Shown: positions 23,790 to 34,797, counted from the stretch's first letter. The stretch: DNA of 64,000 nt from an uncultured beta proteobacterium (GCA_903839085.1 CAIMBE010000076.1:1-64000), one strand, 5' to 3'. Numbers and translations: made by a program. The notes: generated by a model from the sequence alone, not told the origin.

Positions 23790-25448
23790 ATGAGCATTGA
23801 TCAACGCGTTGAGTACCAGACCGATCCGTCCCGGTACCGGCACTGGAAGCTTGAGTTTGATGGCCCGGTGGCCACGCTGAAGGCCGATTTTGACGAGAAC
23901 GCCGGCCTGCGCGCGGGCTACAAGCTCAAGCTCAACAGCTATGACCTGGGCGTGGATATTGAACTCAACGATGCCGTCAGCCGCATCCGCTTCGAGCATC
24001 CGGAGGTGCGCACGGTGGTCGTGACGAGCGCCAGGGAGAAAGTCTTCTGCTCGGGCGCCAACATCTTCATGCTGGGCGTGAGCAGTCACTCCTGGAAAGT
24101 GAATTTCTGCAAATTCACCAATGAAACCCGCAACGGCCTGGAAGATTCATCGCGCCACAGCGGGCTGAAGTTCCTGGCTGCCGTCAATGGCGCCTGCGCT
24201 GGCGGTGGCTATGAGTTGGCGCTGGCCTGCGACGAAATCATTCTGGTCGATGACCGCTCCTCGTCGGTCAGCCTGCCCGAGGTGCCCTTGCTTGGTGTGT
24301 TGCCCGGCACCGGCGGTCTGACGCGGGTTACCGACAAGCGCCACGTGCGCCACGATCTGGCCGATCTGTTCTGCACCAACGTTGAAGGTGTGCGCGGCGA
24401 AAAGGCCGTCGCCTGGCGCCTGGTGGATGCCATCGCCAAGCCCGCCGTGTTTGCGCAGAAAGTGCGACAGCGCGCGCTGGAACTGGCAGAGGGAAGCGAC
24501 CGCCCGGCGCAGGCCCGGGGCGTGGCGCTCAAGCCGCTGCAGCGGGTGCTGGAGGCGGACGCGCTGCGCTACTCCCACGTGACGGTGGAGATCGATCGCG
24601 CCAAGCGCGCCGCCACCTTCACCGTCAAGGCACCGGTCGGCCCCCAACCCACTGACATTGCGGCGATCGAGGCGGCGGCCGACAGCTGGTACCCGCTGGC
24701 GATGGCGCGCGAACTCGAAGACGCCATTCTGTCCATGCGCACGAACGAGCTCGACACCGGCATCTGGCTGATCAAGACCGAGGGCGCGCTGTCCGATGTG
24801 CTGGCCATGGATGCGACCCTGCTGGCGCATCAGGGCCACTGGCTGGTGCGCGAGACCATCGGCTTGTTGCGCCGCACGCTGAGCCGGCTCGACGTTTCGT
24901 CGCGCAGCTTGTTTGCCCTGATCGAGCCGGGCTCGTGTTTTGCCGGCACGCTGCTCGAACTTGCGCTGGCCTGCGACCGAAGCTACCAACTCTCCCTGCC
25001 CGACGATTCGGCGCGCTCGCCCTGCATCGCGCTGACCGGGACGAACCTGGGCCTGTACCCCATGGTCACCGGACAAAGCCGCTTGCAGCGGCGTTTCTAT
25101 GAGGAGCGGGCGGCAATCGACGCTGTTTGCGCCGAGATCGGCAAAGCACTGGATGGCGAAGCAGCGCTGGAACTCGGCCTGGTGACTTCCAGCCCGGACG
25201 ACATCGACTGGGCTGACGAAGTGCGGATCGCGGTCGAAGAGCGCGTCAGCATGTCGCCCGATGCGCTGACCGGTATGGAAGCCAATCTGCGCTTTAACAG
25301 CCAGGAAAACATGTTCACCCGCATTTTCGGGCGCTTGACGGCCTGGCAGAACTGGATTTTTCAGCGCCCCAATGCAGTGGGTGAAAAGGGTGCGCTCAAA
25401 GTCTATGGCAAGGGCGAAAAAGCGGCCTTTGACTGGAACCGGGTGTGA
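23790..25448 (+). CDS. boxC: 2,3-epoxybenzoyl-CoA dihydrolase (benzoyl-CoA-dihydrodiol lyase)
   Basis: The protein has 552 residues from ATG 23790 (MSIDQRVEYQTDPSRYRHW), with GGAG upstream; the track start 36 codons earlier lies in the promoter. BoxC is a double-length crotonase-fold enzyme that opens and hydrolyses 2,3-epoxybenzoyl-CoA to 3,4-dehydroadipyl-CoA semialdehyde and formate. N-terminal crotonase features are KVFCSGANIFMLG and LAAVNGACAGGGYELALACD; a second degenerate half carries LALACDRSYQLSLPD. Length and motifs fit. A REP array separates it from boxB. Confidence 0.95.
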   Translation: MSIDQRVEYQTDPSRYRHWKLEFDGPVATLKADFDENAGLRAGYKLKLNSYDLGVDIELNDAVSRIRFEHPEVRTVVVTSAREKVFCSGANIFMLGVSSHSWKVNFCKFTNETRNGLEDSSRHSGLKFLAAVNGACAGGGYELALACDEIILVDDRSSSVSLPEVPLLGVLPGTGGLTRVTDKRHVRHDLADLFCTNVEGVRGEKAVAWRLVDAIAKPAVFAQKVRQRALELAEGSDRPAQARGVALKPLQRVLEADALRYSHVTVEIDRAKRAATFTVKAPVGPQPTDIAAIEAAADSWYPLAMARELEDAILSMRTNELDTGIWLIKTEGALSDVLAMDATLLAHQGHWLVRETIGLLRRTLSRLDVSSRSLFALIEPGSCFAGTLLELALACDRSYQLSLPDDSARSPCIALTGTNLGLYPMVTGQSRLQRRFYEERAAIDAVCAEIGKALDGEAALELGLVTSSPDDIDWADEVRIAVEERVSMSPDALTGMEANLRFNSQENMFTRIFGRLTAWQNWIFQRPNAVGEKGALKVYGKGEKAAFDWNRV

Positions 25449-25459
25449 TCCACATGTCC

Positions 25460-25694
25460 GTCATCGCGGGGCCGCATGCCTCCACGACCCCGTCATCGCG
25501 AGGGCCGCACGCCTCCACAACTGCGTCATCGCGAGGGCATGGCCCGTGGCGATCCATGAAGTCCTGGATTGCCGCGCTGTGCTCGCAATGACAGAAATCC
25601 TCCGTCACCGCGAGGAGCGAAGCAGCGCGGCAATCGCAATGACAGAAATCCTCCGTCATTGCGAGGAGCGAAGCGACGCGGCAATCGCAATGAC
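25460..25694. repeat. Array of REP-like elements between boxC and boxB
   Basis: Several partial and full copies stand in a row (CGTCATCGCGAGGGCCGCACGCCTCCAC; GGATTGCCGCGCTGTGCTCGCAATGACAG). A ~55-bp block, AATCCTCCGTCA(C/T)(C/T)GCGAGGAGCGAAGC...GCGCGGCAATCGCAATGAC, occurs twice in direct orientation. It fills almost all of the boxC-boxB gap inside an operon. Confidence 0.8.
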
Positions 25695-25720
25695 CTTACT
25701 CTAACTTTCAGGAGTCCAAC

Positions 25721-27145
<1,425 letters not shown>

Positions 27146-27150
27146 TCGCC

Positions 27151-28437
27151 ATGCAGACCAGCGCTGGCGTTGCCATCCGGCAGCATCTGATCGATCCCGA
27201 GGTTTGCATCCGCTGCAACACCTGCGAGGCGACCTGCCCGGTCGCGGCCATCACGCACGACTCGCGAAACTACGTGGTCGATGCCGGCAAGTGCAATCTC
27301 TGCATGGCCTGCATTCCGCCGTGTCCGACCGGTTCGATCGACAACTGGCGCACCATGGTGCGCGAGCGCGCCTACAGCGTCGAGGCGCAACTGGGCTGGG
27401 ACGCGCTGCCGCCCGAGCTGTCGGCGCAGGAACTGGCAGAGCAGGGGGTCGTCGCGAGCGAGGCACCGGCGGCCGATCCGTCGCTGGCGCCGGTCCTGTT
27501 CAGCGATGCGCCGGCCAGCAGCGCCGAGTTCAGCGCGACCCAGTACGGCGCCAGCGTGCCGCCCTGGTCGGCGGCCCATCCTTATACCAATCTCTACGGC
27601 CCCAAGGCGGCGGAGAAATCTGTCACGGCAACGGTTGCCGGCAACGTGCGCGTCACCAAGATCGGGCATGACTACGACACGCACCACATCGTGCTGGACT
27701 TTGGCGCCATGCCGTTCCCGGTGCTCGAGGGCCAGTCGATCGGCATCATCGCACCCGGCACCGATGCCGGCGGCCGACCCCATCATGCGCGGCAGTACTC
27801 GATCGCGAGCCCGCGCAACGGCGAGCGGCCCGGCTACAACAACCTGGCCCTGACGGTCAAGCGCGTGCTGGAAGACCATCAGGGCAAGCCGGTGCGCGGT
27901 GTCTGTTCCAACTACGTGTGTGACCTCAAACGCGGCGACCAGGTGCAGGTGGTCGGACCGTTTGGCAGCAGCTTCCTGATCCCGAACCATCCGCGTTCGC
28001 GGCTCGTCATGATCTGCACCGGCACCGGCAGCGCGCCGATGCGCGCCATGACCGAATGGCGGCGGCGGTTGCGCCAGTCCGGGAAGTTCGAGGGCGGCAA
28101 GCTGATGCTGTTTTTTGGCGCGCGCACCAAGGAGGAACTGCCGTACTTCGGACCCTTGCAATCCCTGCCCAAGGACTTCATCGACATCCACTTTGCCTTT
28201 TCCCGCACGCCGGGGCAGCCCAAGCGCTATGTGCAGGATCTGATGCGCAGCCGAGCGGCCGACCTGGCGCCCTTGCTGACCGACCCGAACGCCTACTTCT
28301 ACGTCTGCGGCCTCAAGAGCATGGAAGAGGGCGTGCTGCTGGCCATGCGCGACGTGGCGCAGCAGGCCGGCCTGTCATGGGACGCTGTGGCGTCGGCAAT
28401 GAAGAGGCAGGCCAGGCTGCATCTTGAGACCTACTGA
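27151..28437 (+). CDS. boxA: Benzoyl-CoA epoxidase reductase subunit
   Basis: The protein has 428 residues from ATG 27151 ([19 protein letters not shown]); the longer track frame overlaps boxB and is rejected. The N-terminus has two [4Fe-4S] ferredoxin motifs ([27 protein letters not shown]). The C-terminal half is ferredoxin-NADP reductase-like: [15 protein letters not shown] for FAD and [13 protein letters not shown] for the pyridine nucleotide. It passes NADPH electrons to BoxB. Its stop overlaps the start of the next gene (TGATG). Confidence 0.95.
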   Translation: MQTSAGVAIRQHLIDPEVCIRCNTCEATCPVAAITHDSRNYVVDAGKCNLCMACIPPCPTGSIDNWRTMVRERAYSVEAQLGWDALPPELSAQELAEQGVVASEAPAADPSLAPVLFSDAPASSAEFSATQYGASVPPWSAAHPYTNLYGPKAAEKSVTATVAGNVRVTKIGHDYDTHHIVLDFGAMPFPVLEGQSIGIIAPGTDAGGRPHHARQYSIASPRNGERPGYNNLALTVKRVLEDHQGKPVRGVCSNYVCDLKRGDQVQVVGPFGSSFLIPNHPRSRLVMICTGTGSAPMRAMTEWRRRLRQSGKFEGGKLMLFFGARTKEELPYFGPLQSLPKDFIDIHFAFSRTPGQPKRYVQDLMRSRAADLAPLLTDPNAYFYVCGLKSMEEGVLLAMRDVAQQAGLSWDAVASAMKRQARLHLETY

Positions 28438-29231
28438 TGGGCGCGTTTGAAACCTTGACGCTTGAGCGCCGCGGAGCCGGCGTGAGCTGGGTCACGATGT
28501 CTCGTCCGGCGCTGTTCAATGCCTTCGACGAGTTGATGATCAGCGAGCTCGGCGCCGTCTTTGACAGCCTGAGCCAGGACCCCGGCGTGCGCGTCGTCGT
28601 GCTGGGTGGGCTCGGCAAGAATTTCAGCGCCGGCGCCGATCTGCAGTGGATGCAACGCGCCAGCGCAGCGACGCAGCAATGGAATCTGGAAGATGCCAGA
28701 CGCTTTGCGGCGATGCTGGCGCGCATTGACCGTTGCGCCAAGCCAACCATCGCGCGGGTGCAGGGGGCGGCGCTCGGCGGCGGGGTCGGCCTGGCCTGCG
28801 CCTGCGACATCGCGATTGCCGCCGACAGCGCCTTCTTTTCGGTCAGCGAGGCCAAGTTTGGCATTTTGCCCGCCGTCATCGCGCCTTACCTGGTGAACGC
28901 GGTCGGCAAGCGCCAGGCCAGACGGCTGGCCTTGAGCGCAACGCGCATCACGGCGACACAGGCACTCGACATCGGCCTGGTCCATCAGGTGGTTGGCGCT
29001 GACGCACTGGACGCGGCCGTCGATGCCAGCGCCCTGGAACTGCTGGCTGCCGGGCCGCTGGCCCAAGGCGAGATCAAGCGCTTGTTCGCGCAACTGGCGG
29101 TGGGCCCGGTCGGTGACGAGGTGATCGAATTGACGGCCCAGACCATCAGCCGCGTGCGCGGCGGCGCCGAAGCGCGCGAGGGCTTTGCCGCCTTCCTCGG
29201 CAAGCGGCCGGCGCACTGGAACGAGCGCTGA
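28437..29231 (+). CDS. Enoyl-CoA hydratase/isomerase (crotonase) of the box operon
   Basis: The protein has 264 residues. Crotonase oxyanion segments are GLGKNFSAGADLQWM and RVQGAALGGGVGLACACD, followed by SEAKFGILPAVIAPYLV with a Glu in the catalytic position. It resembles methylglutaconyl-CoA hydratase-type proteins. It is coupled to boxA by a TGATG overlap, so it likely acts on 3,4-dehydroadipyl-CoA or a later intermediate. It ends convergent with the bcr-linked ferredoxin gene, 15 bp apart. Confidence 0.88.
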   Translation: MGAFETLTLERRGAGVSWVTMSRPALFNAFDELMISELGAVFDSLSQDPGVRVVVLGGLGKNFSAGADLQWMQRASAATQQWNLEDARRFAAMLARIDRCAKPTIARVQGAALGGGVGLACACDIAIAADSAFFSVSEAKFGILPAVIAPYLVNAVGKRQARRLALSATRITATQALDIGLVHQVVGADALDAAVDASALELLAAGPLAQGEIKRLFAQLAVGPVGDEVIELTAQTISRVRGGAEAREGFAAFLGKRPAHWNER

Positions 29232-29246
29232 GGCCGTCGCTGAATT

Positions 29247-29492
29247 TCAGGCGTGCAGGTCTTCGTACTTTTTCATCAGCTGTTCAGGCGTCTCCACGAA
29301 ATCGGGATTGACCGAAATGCAATCGGCCGGACAAACCAGTTTGCACTGGGGCTCGTCCTCGGCGCCGACGCATTCGGTGCAGCGCAGGGCATCAATGACG
29401 TAGATGATGTCGCCGGCGGTGATGGCGTCGTTTGGGCAGGCTGGCAGGCAGGCGTCGCAAGCGGTGCAGTCTTCGGTGATGATCAAGGCCAT
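29247..29492 (-). CDS. fdx: 2[4Fe-4S] ferredoxin, electron donor of benzoyl-CoA reductase
   Basis: The protein has 81 residues. It has two cluster motifs, CTACDACLPACPNDAI and a second with an insert, CTECVGAEDEPQCKLVCPADC, and a C-terminal helix (TPEQLMKKYEDLHA). This is the Alvin-type ferredoxin layout of the Thauera benzoyl-CoA reductase donor. It is the last gene of the bcrCBAD-fdx operon, 39 bp after bcrD. Confidence 0.92.
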   Translation of the reverse strand: MALIITEDCTACDACLPACPNDAITAGDIIYVIDALRCTECVGAEDEPQCKLVCPADCISVNPDFVETPEQLMKKYEDLHA

Positions 29493-29531
29493 ATGGGTTC
29501 CTTTGGGTTCAGAATGATGCGGGTGTGAAGG

Positions 29532-30377
29532 TCAGGCCGCAACCTGCGCTTCGAGCTCGGCGAGTTTATTGTGCCTGAAGGCGCCCCAAAGCGCCGCGCC
29601 GATGGCACCGGCATAGATCGAGTCGACATGCGCGCGTGCCGTCACCGTCACTTTTTCGGCCACCATTTCTTCCTGGATCGCGGCCAGCAGGCCGCTGTCG
29701 AGCGCCAGCCCGCCGGTGATGAGCGCGGTGCCGGTCTTGATGCCGGTGATCTTGAGCAGCTTGACGATGCGCGAGGCCATCGACATGTGAATGCCCTTGA
29801 GGATGTCTGCCGTGGCGATGCCGCGTGACACCATGTTGATGACGTCGGTCTCGGCCAGCACGGCGCAGATCGAGCTCACTTTTTCCGGGTCTTTCGAGCT
29901 TTGCGAGAGCGAACCGATTTCTTCCACCGCCACGCCCAGGTAGCGCGCGATGTTTTCCAGGAACTGCCCGGAGCCCGAGGCGCACTGGCTGGTCATCTTG
30001 TAGGACAGGACCTTGCCGCGCTCATCGATGTAGATGGCGCGGCCGTTGAGCGCGCCGATGTCGACGACGGCGCGAGCCGCCGGCTCCAGAAAAATGCCGC
30101 CGCGGGCATGCGTCGTCATCGAGTAGAAGTGCCCGGTTGCGAACTTGACGTTTTCGCCCTCGCCGGTGGTGGCGACGTAGTCGACGTCGGCGCGCTCCAG
30201 GCCGGCGTCGGCCATGACGCTGGCAAAGCCTTCCTGCGCCAGTGTCATGATGTCGCGGCTGCGAATGCGCTCGCAGCGCTTGGACAGCCAGTGCTGGCTG
30301 CCGTCCTCGTCGGATCGAAACAGCACGGATTTCACGGCGCCCGAGCCGATGTCGATACCGATGGTGGTGATGCTCAT
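29532..30377 (-). CDS. bcrD: Benzoyl-CoA reductase (class I) subunit D, ATPase
   Basis: The protein has 281 residues from ATG 30377 (MSITTIGIDIGSGAVKSVLF), chosen for the GAGGAG ribosome site and family length. It is an ASKHA-fold ATPase with phosphate loop GIDIGSGAVKS, ATGEGENV, SQCASGSGQFLENIARYLGV with a bridging-cluster Cys, and SSICAVLAETDVINM with a second. BcrA and BcrD share a [4Fe-4S] cluster and couple ATP hydrolysis to low-potential electron transfer. Size points to the Thauera subclass rather than the Azoarcus Bzd subclass. Confidence 0.93.
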   Translation of the reverse strand: MSITTIGIDIGSGAVKSVLFRSDEDGSQHWLSKRCERIRSRDIMTLAQEGFASVMADAGLERADVDYVATTGEGENVKFATGHFYSMTTHARGGIFLEPAARAVVDIGALNGRAIYIDERGKVLSYKMTSQCASGSGQFLENIARYLGVAVEEIGSLSQSSKDPEKVSSICAVLAETDVINMVSRGIATADILKGIHMSMASRIVKLLKITGIKTGTALITGGLALDSGLLAAIQEEMVAEKVTVTARAHVDSIYAGAIGAALWGAFRHNKLAELEAQVAA

Positions 30378-30426
30378 GTCTGCTCTCCTCATATGCAATC
30401 GTTGGTTGACTTGTGACAGTGCAGGC

Positions 30427-30497
30427 GTCATTGCGAGCGAAGCGTGGCAATCCAGGTGTGCATGGATCGCCGCGGCCTATGGCCTCGCGATGATGGG
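30427..30497. repeat. REP-like element between bcrA and bcrD
   Basis: GTCATTGCGAGCGAAGCGTGGCAATCCAGG...GGATCGCCGCGGCCTATGGCCTCGCGATGATGGG matches the dispersed family and lies inside the bcr operon. Confidence 0.75.
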
Positions 30498-30529
30498 GGC
30501 GCTGTCATGAATATCCGATGGATCAAAAA

Positions 30530-31873
30530 TCAGTTGGGGCGGTTTTCCGCGGTCTTGCCGTCATCCATCACCGCGCGCCAGGCGAAGGTGGCGCCGCCCA
30601 GCGCCCCGGTGTAGATGGAGTCGGGGTCGATGTTGATGGTCAGGTGGCCGTAGTTCTCAAAAATGAGTTCACGCAGGGACTTCACCGCTGCCTCGTTCTT
30701 GGCGACGCCGCCGGTGAAGGTGAACTGGTCGCGGATGCCGCCCGAACGCGCCAGGATCGACATCGCGCGCAGGATGATGGCGCGGTGCAGTCCGGCCATG
30801 ATGTCTTCGCGCTTGTCGCCCAGCGAGAGGCGGTCGCGCAGTTCGGCGCCGGCAAACACGGTGCAGGTGGAGTTGATGCGGATGGTCTTGGTCGACTTCA
30901 TGGCCATCGGCCCGAGTTCGTGCAAGCCCATGTTCATTTCATCGGCGATATAGCCCAGGTAGCGACCGCAACCGGCGGCGCAGCGGTCGTTCATCTGGAA
31001 GCTCTCGACGATGCCGTTGGGGTCGACCTGGATCGCCTTGGTGTCCTGGCCGCCAATGTCGAGCACGGTGGCGGTGTTCGGGTACATGACATGGGCACCG
31101 AGGCCGTGGCACAGGATTTCAGAGCGGATGTGTTCCTTTGAAAACGGCAGGCGGGCGCGGCCATAGCCGGTGCCGACGATATAGGTCTCCTCCATGTCGG
31201 TGTCCAGAATGCCCTTGATCGGCGCTTCCACCTGAGCGCGCCGCGCCGCCGTTTCGGGCATGGCGATGAAGGCGCGCTCCAGCGCCGCCAGCAGATGGCG
31301 GCGGATCGAGTCGGCGTAGACCCGGTTCTCCACTTCGATGATCGAGCGGTCGAACACGTTGAGCAGGTAGTCATAGCGTGTGCCCGCCTCCTTGGCCACT
31401 GCCTCGCCGATGGCCAGATACTGGCTGCCGGCGATGTCGCGGAAGAAATCCGATTTGCGCTTGGCGCCGGGCTTGAACAGTTCGGGCGCTTGCGCCTGCA
31501 GCCGCCGGAAAACCTCGGACAGTGCCTCGCCGACCGCGCCGGAGCCGTCGCCAAAGCGGGCGCTGGCCAGGCTGCGCTGGCAGGTTGCCTCCAGATCGCC
31601 CAGTTGCTCCAGGTATTGTTCCAGTCGGAAATCGCGTATCAGCTGGTCCAGAAAACCGTCCAGCGAGCCATTGAGCGCGTTGGTCGTGCCCAGGGCCTGG
31701 CGAAACAGGAAGAAACGGGCGTTGACCATCGCCTCCAGTTTGGCAATGGTGGCGGCGGTGTCGTAGTTGGAGCGCGAGTTGGTGATGCCGCGCCCCAGAA
31801 TGTTCTGGTTCTCGTCGATCACCACCGCCTTGGTGGTGGTTGATCCGAGGTCAATGCCGATAAAGCAACGCAT
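30530..31873 (-). CDS. bcrA: Benzoyl-CoA reductase (class I) subunit A, ATPase
   Basis: The protein has 447 residues. It starts [20 protein letters not shown] (ASKHA phosphate-1 loop). The cluster cysteines lie in [19 protein letters not shown] and [12 protein letters not shown], and the C-terminus has [17 protein letters not shown] (adenosine motif). It is larger than BcrD by an N-terminal insertion of ~150 residues, as in Thauera BcrA. With BcrD it hydrolyses two ATP per electron pair. A short inverted-repeat element (31895-32012) separates it from bcrB. Confidence 0.93.
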   Translation of the reverse strand: MRCFIGIDLGSTTTKAVVIDENQNILGRGITNSRSNYDTAATIAKLEAMVNARFFLFRQALGTTNALNGSLDGFLDQLIRDFRLEQYLEQLGDLEATCQRSLASARFGDGSGAVGEALSEVFRRLQAQAPELFKPGAKRKSDFFRDIAGSQYLAIGEAVAKEAGTRYDYLLNVFDRSIIEVENRVYADSIRRHLLAALERAFIAMPETAARRAQVEAPIKGILDTDMEETYIVGTGYGRARLPFSKEHIRSEILCHGLGAHVMYPNTATVLDIGGQDTKAIQVDPNGIVESFQMNDRCAAGCGRYLGYIADEMNMGLHELGPMAMKSTKTIRINSTCTVFAGAELRDRLSLGDKREDIMAGLHRAIILRAMSILARSGGIRDQFTFTGGVAKNEAAVKSLRELIFENYGHLTINIDPDSIYTGALGGATFAWRAVMDDGKTAENRPN

Positions 31874-31894
31874 GAGGATTCCTATTGTCAGTTG

Positions 31895-32012
31895 GGGACA
31901 GAGTTTGGCTTTTGGGGTCAGAGCCCAAATTCGCCGAGCCTATGGCTCGCCCGGAGGGTACGTCGCAAAGCGCCGCAGCGAAATTGGTGTCTGACCCCAA
32001 TAACCATGTCCC
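31895..32012. mobile_element. MITE/REPIN-like inverted-repeat element between bcrB and bcrA
   Basis: The arms TTGGGGTCAGAGCCCAAATT (31912 on) and, read in reverse complement, TTGGGGTCAGACACCAATTT (ending 32000) match at 20 of 23 positions, with outer GGGACA/TGTCCC extending the palindrome to ~118 bp. The TTGGGGTCAGA-type end is common in short non-autonomous repeats near RAYT-type transposases. No transposase is encoded here. Confidence 0.65.
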
Positions 32013-32024
32013 GCAAGGTTATTG

Positions 32025-33341
32025 TTAATGCGCCACCAGCGCATCGCGCTTGGCCTTGACCATCTGGAAATAGCTCTCCAGGCGGTTCTTCACGTTGGCA
32101 GCCGAAAAATAGCGCGGGTCGACCAGGTCGGTTTCAATAAAGGCCGCCGGCTTGCCGGTGCGCTTCTCGACCTCGCGCAAAATCAGCAACTGGCCGGCGG
32201 AAAAGCTGTTGCAGCTCTTGATCGAATTGATCAGCAGCCCGTCGGCCTGGTACTCGTCGATGTACTTGCAGATCATGTCGATGCGCGAGGGCAGGTTCAG
32301 GTTGGTGTAGCAGCCCAGGCAGTACTCGGCGAGCGACTCGAGCGGACGATCCGGGTCGTGGCGGAAACCGAAGTCGTAGAGGCCGCCGACCTTGGAGTAG
32401 GTCGAGGCCACGACCACCGCGCCTTCGTCATAGAACATCTTCCAGAAGTCGCGAAAACTGGTCCAGTTGGGCGGGCCTTCGACGACCAGGCGGTACTTCT
32501 CCTCGCCCATCGCGCCCTCCGGCGTCACCGGCCCCAGGCCGAGCCGCACCCGCTCATCGATCTCGGCGCGCAGCGTGCGGTAATACTGCGTCGCCTCGGT
32601 GGTGCCGCGAAAGGCGGTGAAGATCGGGCCGATGTAATAGACCGAGCCGAAATAGCCGTCGATCGGCGAGGGCCGGCGCTTGGCCGACTGCAGCACGGCG
32701 ACCAGATCCTCCTCGGCCTTGGCCGATTCGCGCATGTACTGGCGCAGCCGGTCGATGTCGAACTTGACTCCCGAGATGCGTTCGAGCGTCGGGATCACGG
32801 TTTCCTTGAGCTGCTTGACAACGTAGTCGCGCATATTGGGCGCGATATGGCCCTCGCTCTGGTAGGGCACATGCAGCATGACCGTTTCGCAACCGTACTT
32901 GTGGCGCACCAGTTCGAACCACTTCATGAAAGTGAAGCAGCCGGTGTAGGACAGCAGCAGCACGTCGGGCCGGGGCAGGGGCTGGCCGGTCGGGCCGATT
33001 TCGCCGCCCATCATCGATCCCAGGTCGGCCTTGACGTAGGTGCAGACGTCCTCCGACTGGCCGTCGCGCTCGGCGTCCATGATCATCTTGCCGGACTTCT
33101 TGCGCATGCCGTTCTGCAGCGCGTTGGTCTCGGGCAGGCTGCGCGCAAAATCAAAGCACATTAGCAACTCGTTGAGGTTGCCTGGCACGAAGGTCGCGGA
33201 GACCTTGCGGTTGTTGGCGTGGGCGTTTGCCAGATCCATGTAGTTCTGGTTGATGAGCTCCTTTTGCAGCCACATCGAGTCCTCTTTCTGGACGTTTTGC
33301 GGCTTCTTTACGGAAGTGGGCATGGCAATGGGGGTGTTCAT
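32025..33341 (-). CDS. bcrB: Benzoyl-CoA reductase (class I) subunit B, substrate-binding half
   Basis: The protein has 438 residues and is a member of the 2-hydroxyglutaryl-CoA dehydratase D-component family. Cysteines in LLSYTGCFTFMKWFELVR, ESLAEYCLGCYTNLNLPSR and LINSIKSCNSFSAGQ are candidate ligands of its [4Fe-4S] cluster. BcrB and BcrC form the heterodimer that binds benzoyl-CoA and carries out the Birch-like reduction. It lies between bcrC and bcrA in the conserved bcrCBAD order. Confidence 0.93.
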   Translation of the reverse strand: MNTPIAMPTSVKKPQNVQKEDSMWLQKELINQNYMDLANAHANNRKVSATFVPGNLNELLMCFDFARSLPETNALQNGMRKKSGKMIMDAERDGQSEDVCTYVKADLGSMMGGEIGPTGQPLPRPDVLLLSYTGCFTFMKWFELVRHKYGCETVMLHVPYQSEGHIAPNMRDYVVKQLKETVIPTLERISGVKFDIDRLRQYMRESAKAEEDLVAVLQSAKRRPSPIDGYFGSVYYIGPIFTAFRGTTEATQYYRTLRAEIDERVRLGLGPVTPEGAMGEEKYRLVVEGPPNWTSFRDFWKMFYDEGAVVVASTYSKVGGLYDFGFRHDPDRPLESLAEYCLGCYTNLNLPSRIDMICKYIDEYQADGLLINSIKSCNSFSAGQLLILREVEKRTGKPAAFIETDLVDPRYFSAANVKNRLESYFQMVKAKRDALVAH

Positions 33342-33372
33342 GATGCGTGTCTCCTTGTTCTGTCAGTCAGTA

Positions 33373-33444
33373 TGGATTGCCGCGCTGTGCTCGCAATGAT
33401 GCAAACCCTCGTCACTGCGAGGCCGCAGGCCGCGACAGTCCATG
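33373..33444. repeat. REP-like element between bcrC and bcrB
   Basis: GGATTGCCGCGCTGTGCTCGCAATGATG...CTCGTCACTGCGAGGCCGCAGGCCGCGACAGTCCATGG belongs to the REP-like family. It is one of three repeat insertions in the bcr operon, together with 30427-30497 and 31895-32012. Confidence 0.72.
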
Positions 33445-33453
33445 GTTGTCGGG

Positions 33454-34635
33454 TCATGCAGCGTTCCAAAGTTTGATCGAATCGGCGAAGGTGCCGGCCT
33501 GTTCCCGGATCGGCGCCATTTGACCGGTGTTCTCGGCGTACTTGAAAGCGGTGTGCGGAATCTTGTGCTGTGTCAGCACGTCCTGCAGCATCGGGCGCTC
33601 GAGCAGCGCCGGATCGCAGAACGAGGGCGCTGCAAAGATCACGCCCTCGGCACCCATGGTCTTGACCTGCTTCATCAGGAACACGCCCTTTTGTTCGCGC
33701 GTCGTGTCGTACTTGGCCGCCGTTGTGGCCGAGCGGTGCAGGAAGGCCTTGGAGAGTTCCTGCAGGGGATTGCCGTCGGCCGGCACGTGGTCGAGCAGCC
33801 AGCGACCGACCAGCATGAAATCGTCGTCGACCACGTAGCACCCGGCCATCTCGATCGACTTGATCAGGGTCAGCGGCGGCTGCTCGCAGAAGGTGCCGTT
33901 GATGACAACACGGGCGTTGTCGCGCTTGGGCCGGGTCACCGCGTCGGTGGCGACGATGTAGTCGCGCACCAGTCGCGTGTGTTCTTCGGGCGGCAGGATC
34001 ATGCCGGCGCGCTGCAGCAGGTAGACCTCGGAGGTTGGCGCCTGCCAGGGCTTGGCGGCGCGGTAGGCATAGAGTTCGCGCAGGGCCGCGCGGTTCTCGT
34101 TGTAGACGGCAATCGACGCGTTGAGCGCATCGTCCGTGATCGGCTTGCCCGACAGCCTGGCCAGATCCTCGCGCAGGATCTGCATTTCCTCGATGTAGAA
34201 CTTGCCGCCGATTTCGTCTTCGTAGTTTTGCGGCACGTCGATGTAACGCACGTACTTGTCCTTGAACAGGATCTGCCACATGCCCGAGAGATTGCGTATG
34301 ACGTCGCAGATCGAGGGGAACAGCATGCCTTCCAGGCAGTCCAGGCGCCCCGTGAGGCCCATCTCGATGGTCGAGCGCGGGATGCGGCAGATGTAGCTCT
34401 GGTAGTAGGCATCGCCCTGAATCACCTCCAACTGGTCACCGCCACCGAGGATGCCGACCGGCAGCATGCCGGCGGCGTGGATGATCTCGCGCGGCACATA
34501 GACCGGCATGTAGCCGATCGCCTTGCGCCCGGGCACGGCCGCCTTCCATTCCTTGACGGCGTTGAAATGCAGGTCGTCAAACAGCGTCTGGCAACGCTCC
34601 AGGATTTGCTGGACAGGTGAAAGTGCAGACATCAT
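33454..34635 (-). CDS. bcrC: Benzoyl-CoA reductase (class I) subunit C
   Basis: The protein has 393 residues in the 2-hydroxyglutaryl-CoA dehydratase family. Conserved elements are IGYMPVYVPREIIHAAGMLPVGILG, CRIPRSTIEMGLTGRLDCLEGMLFPSICD and VINGTFCEQPPLTLIKSIEMAG with a cluster Cys. It is the partner of BcrB at the dearomatising site. It is the first gene of the bcr operon; an AGGAG site precedes two possible ATG codons (34635 and 34632). A promoter with an overlapping palindrome lies upstream. Confidence 0.93.
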   Translation of the reverse strand: MMSALSPVQQILERCQTLFDDLHFNAVKEWKAAVPGRKAIGYMPVYVPREIIHAAGMLPVGILGGGDQLEVIQGDAYYQSYICRIPRSTIEMGLTGRLDCLEGMLFPSICDVIRNLSGMWQILFKDKYVRYIDVPQNYEDEIGGKFYIEEMQILREDLARLSGKPITDDALNASIAVYNENRAALRELYAYRAAKPWQAPTSEVYLLQRAGMILPPEEHTRLVRDYIVATDAVTRPKRDNARVVINGTFCEQPPLTLIKSIEMAGCYVVDDDFMLVGRWLLDHVPADGNPLQELSKAFLHRSATTAAKYDTTREQKGVFLMKQVKTMGAEGVIFAAPSFCDPALLERPMLQDVLTQHKIPHTAFKYAENTGQMAPIREQAGTFADSIKLWNAA

Positions 34636-34649
34636 GCGTACTCCTATGT

Positions 34650-34718
34650 TGGTACTCTAAATGGTTCGTTGGATTTGCGCTGGCAAGCTATTATTGCATA
34701 ATGGTACTGTAATACCAA
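34650..34718 (-). promoter_or_regulatory. bcr operon promoter and two operator-like sites
   Basis: On the minus strand, TTGGTA (34718-34713), a 17-bp spacer and TGC-AATAAT (34695-34690) form a good sigma70 promoter with an extended -10. TGGTATTACAGTACCA (34717-34702) is a palindrome overlapping the -35 and spacer. A related half, TTAGAGTACCA (34660-34650), lies 52 bp downstream, about five helical turns, matching TTACAGTACCA of the first site. This looks like a repressor operator pair. Confidence 0.6.
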
Positions 34719-34797
34719 TATTAGCCAATATTTTTTTCGAAAGGCGACTGACGAGCTGAATCTGGGTAAAACTCACAAGTCCATCAAGGAGAGCCAT

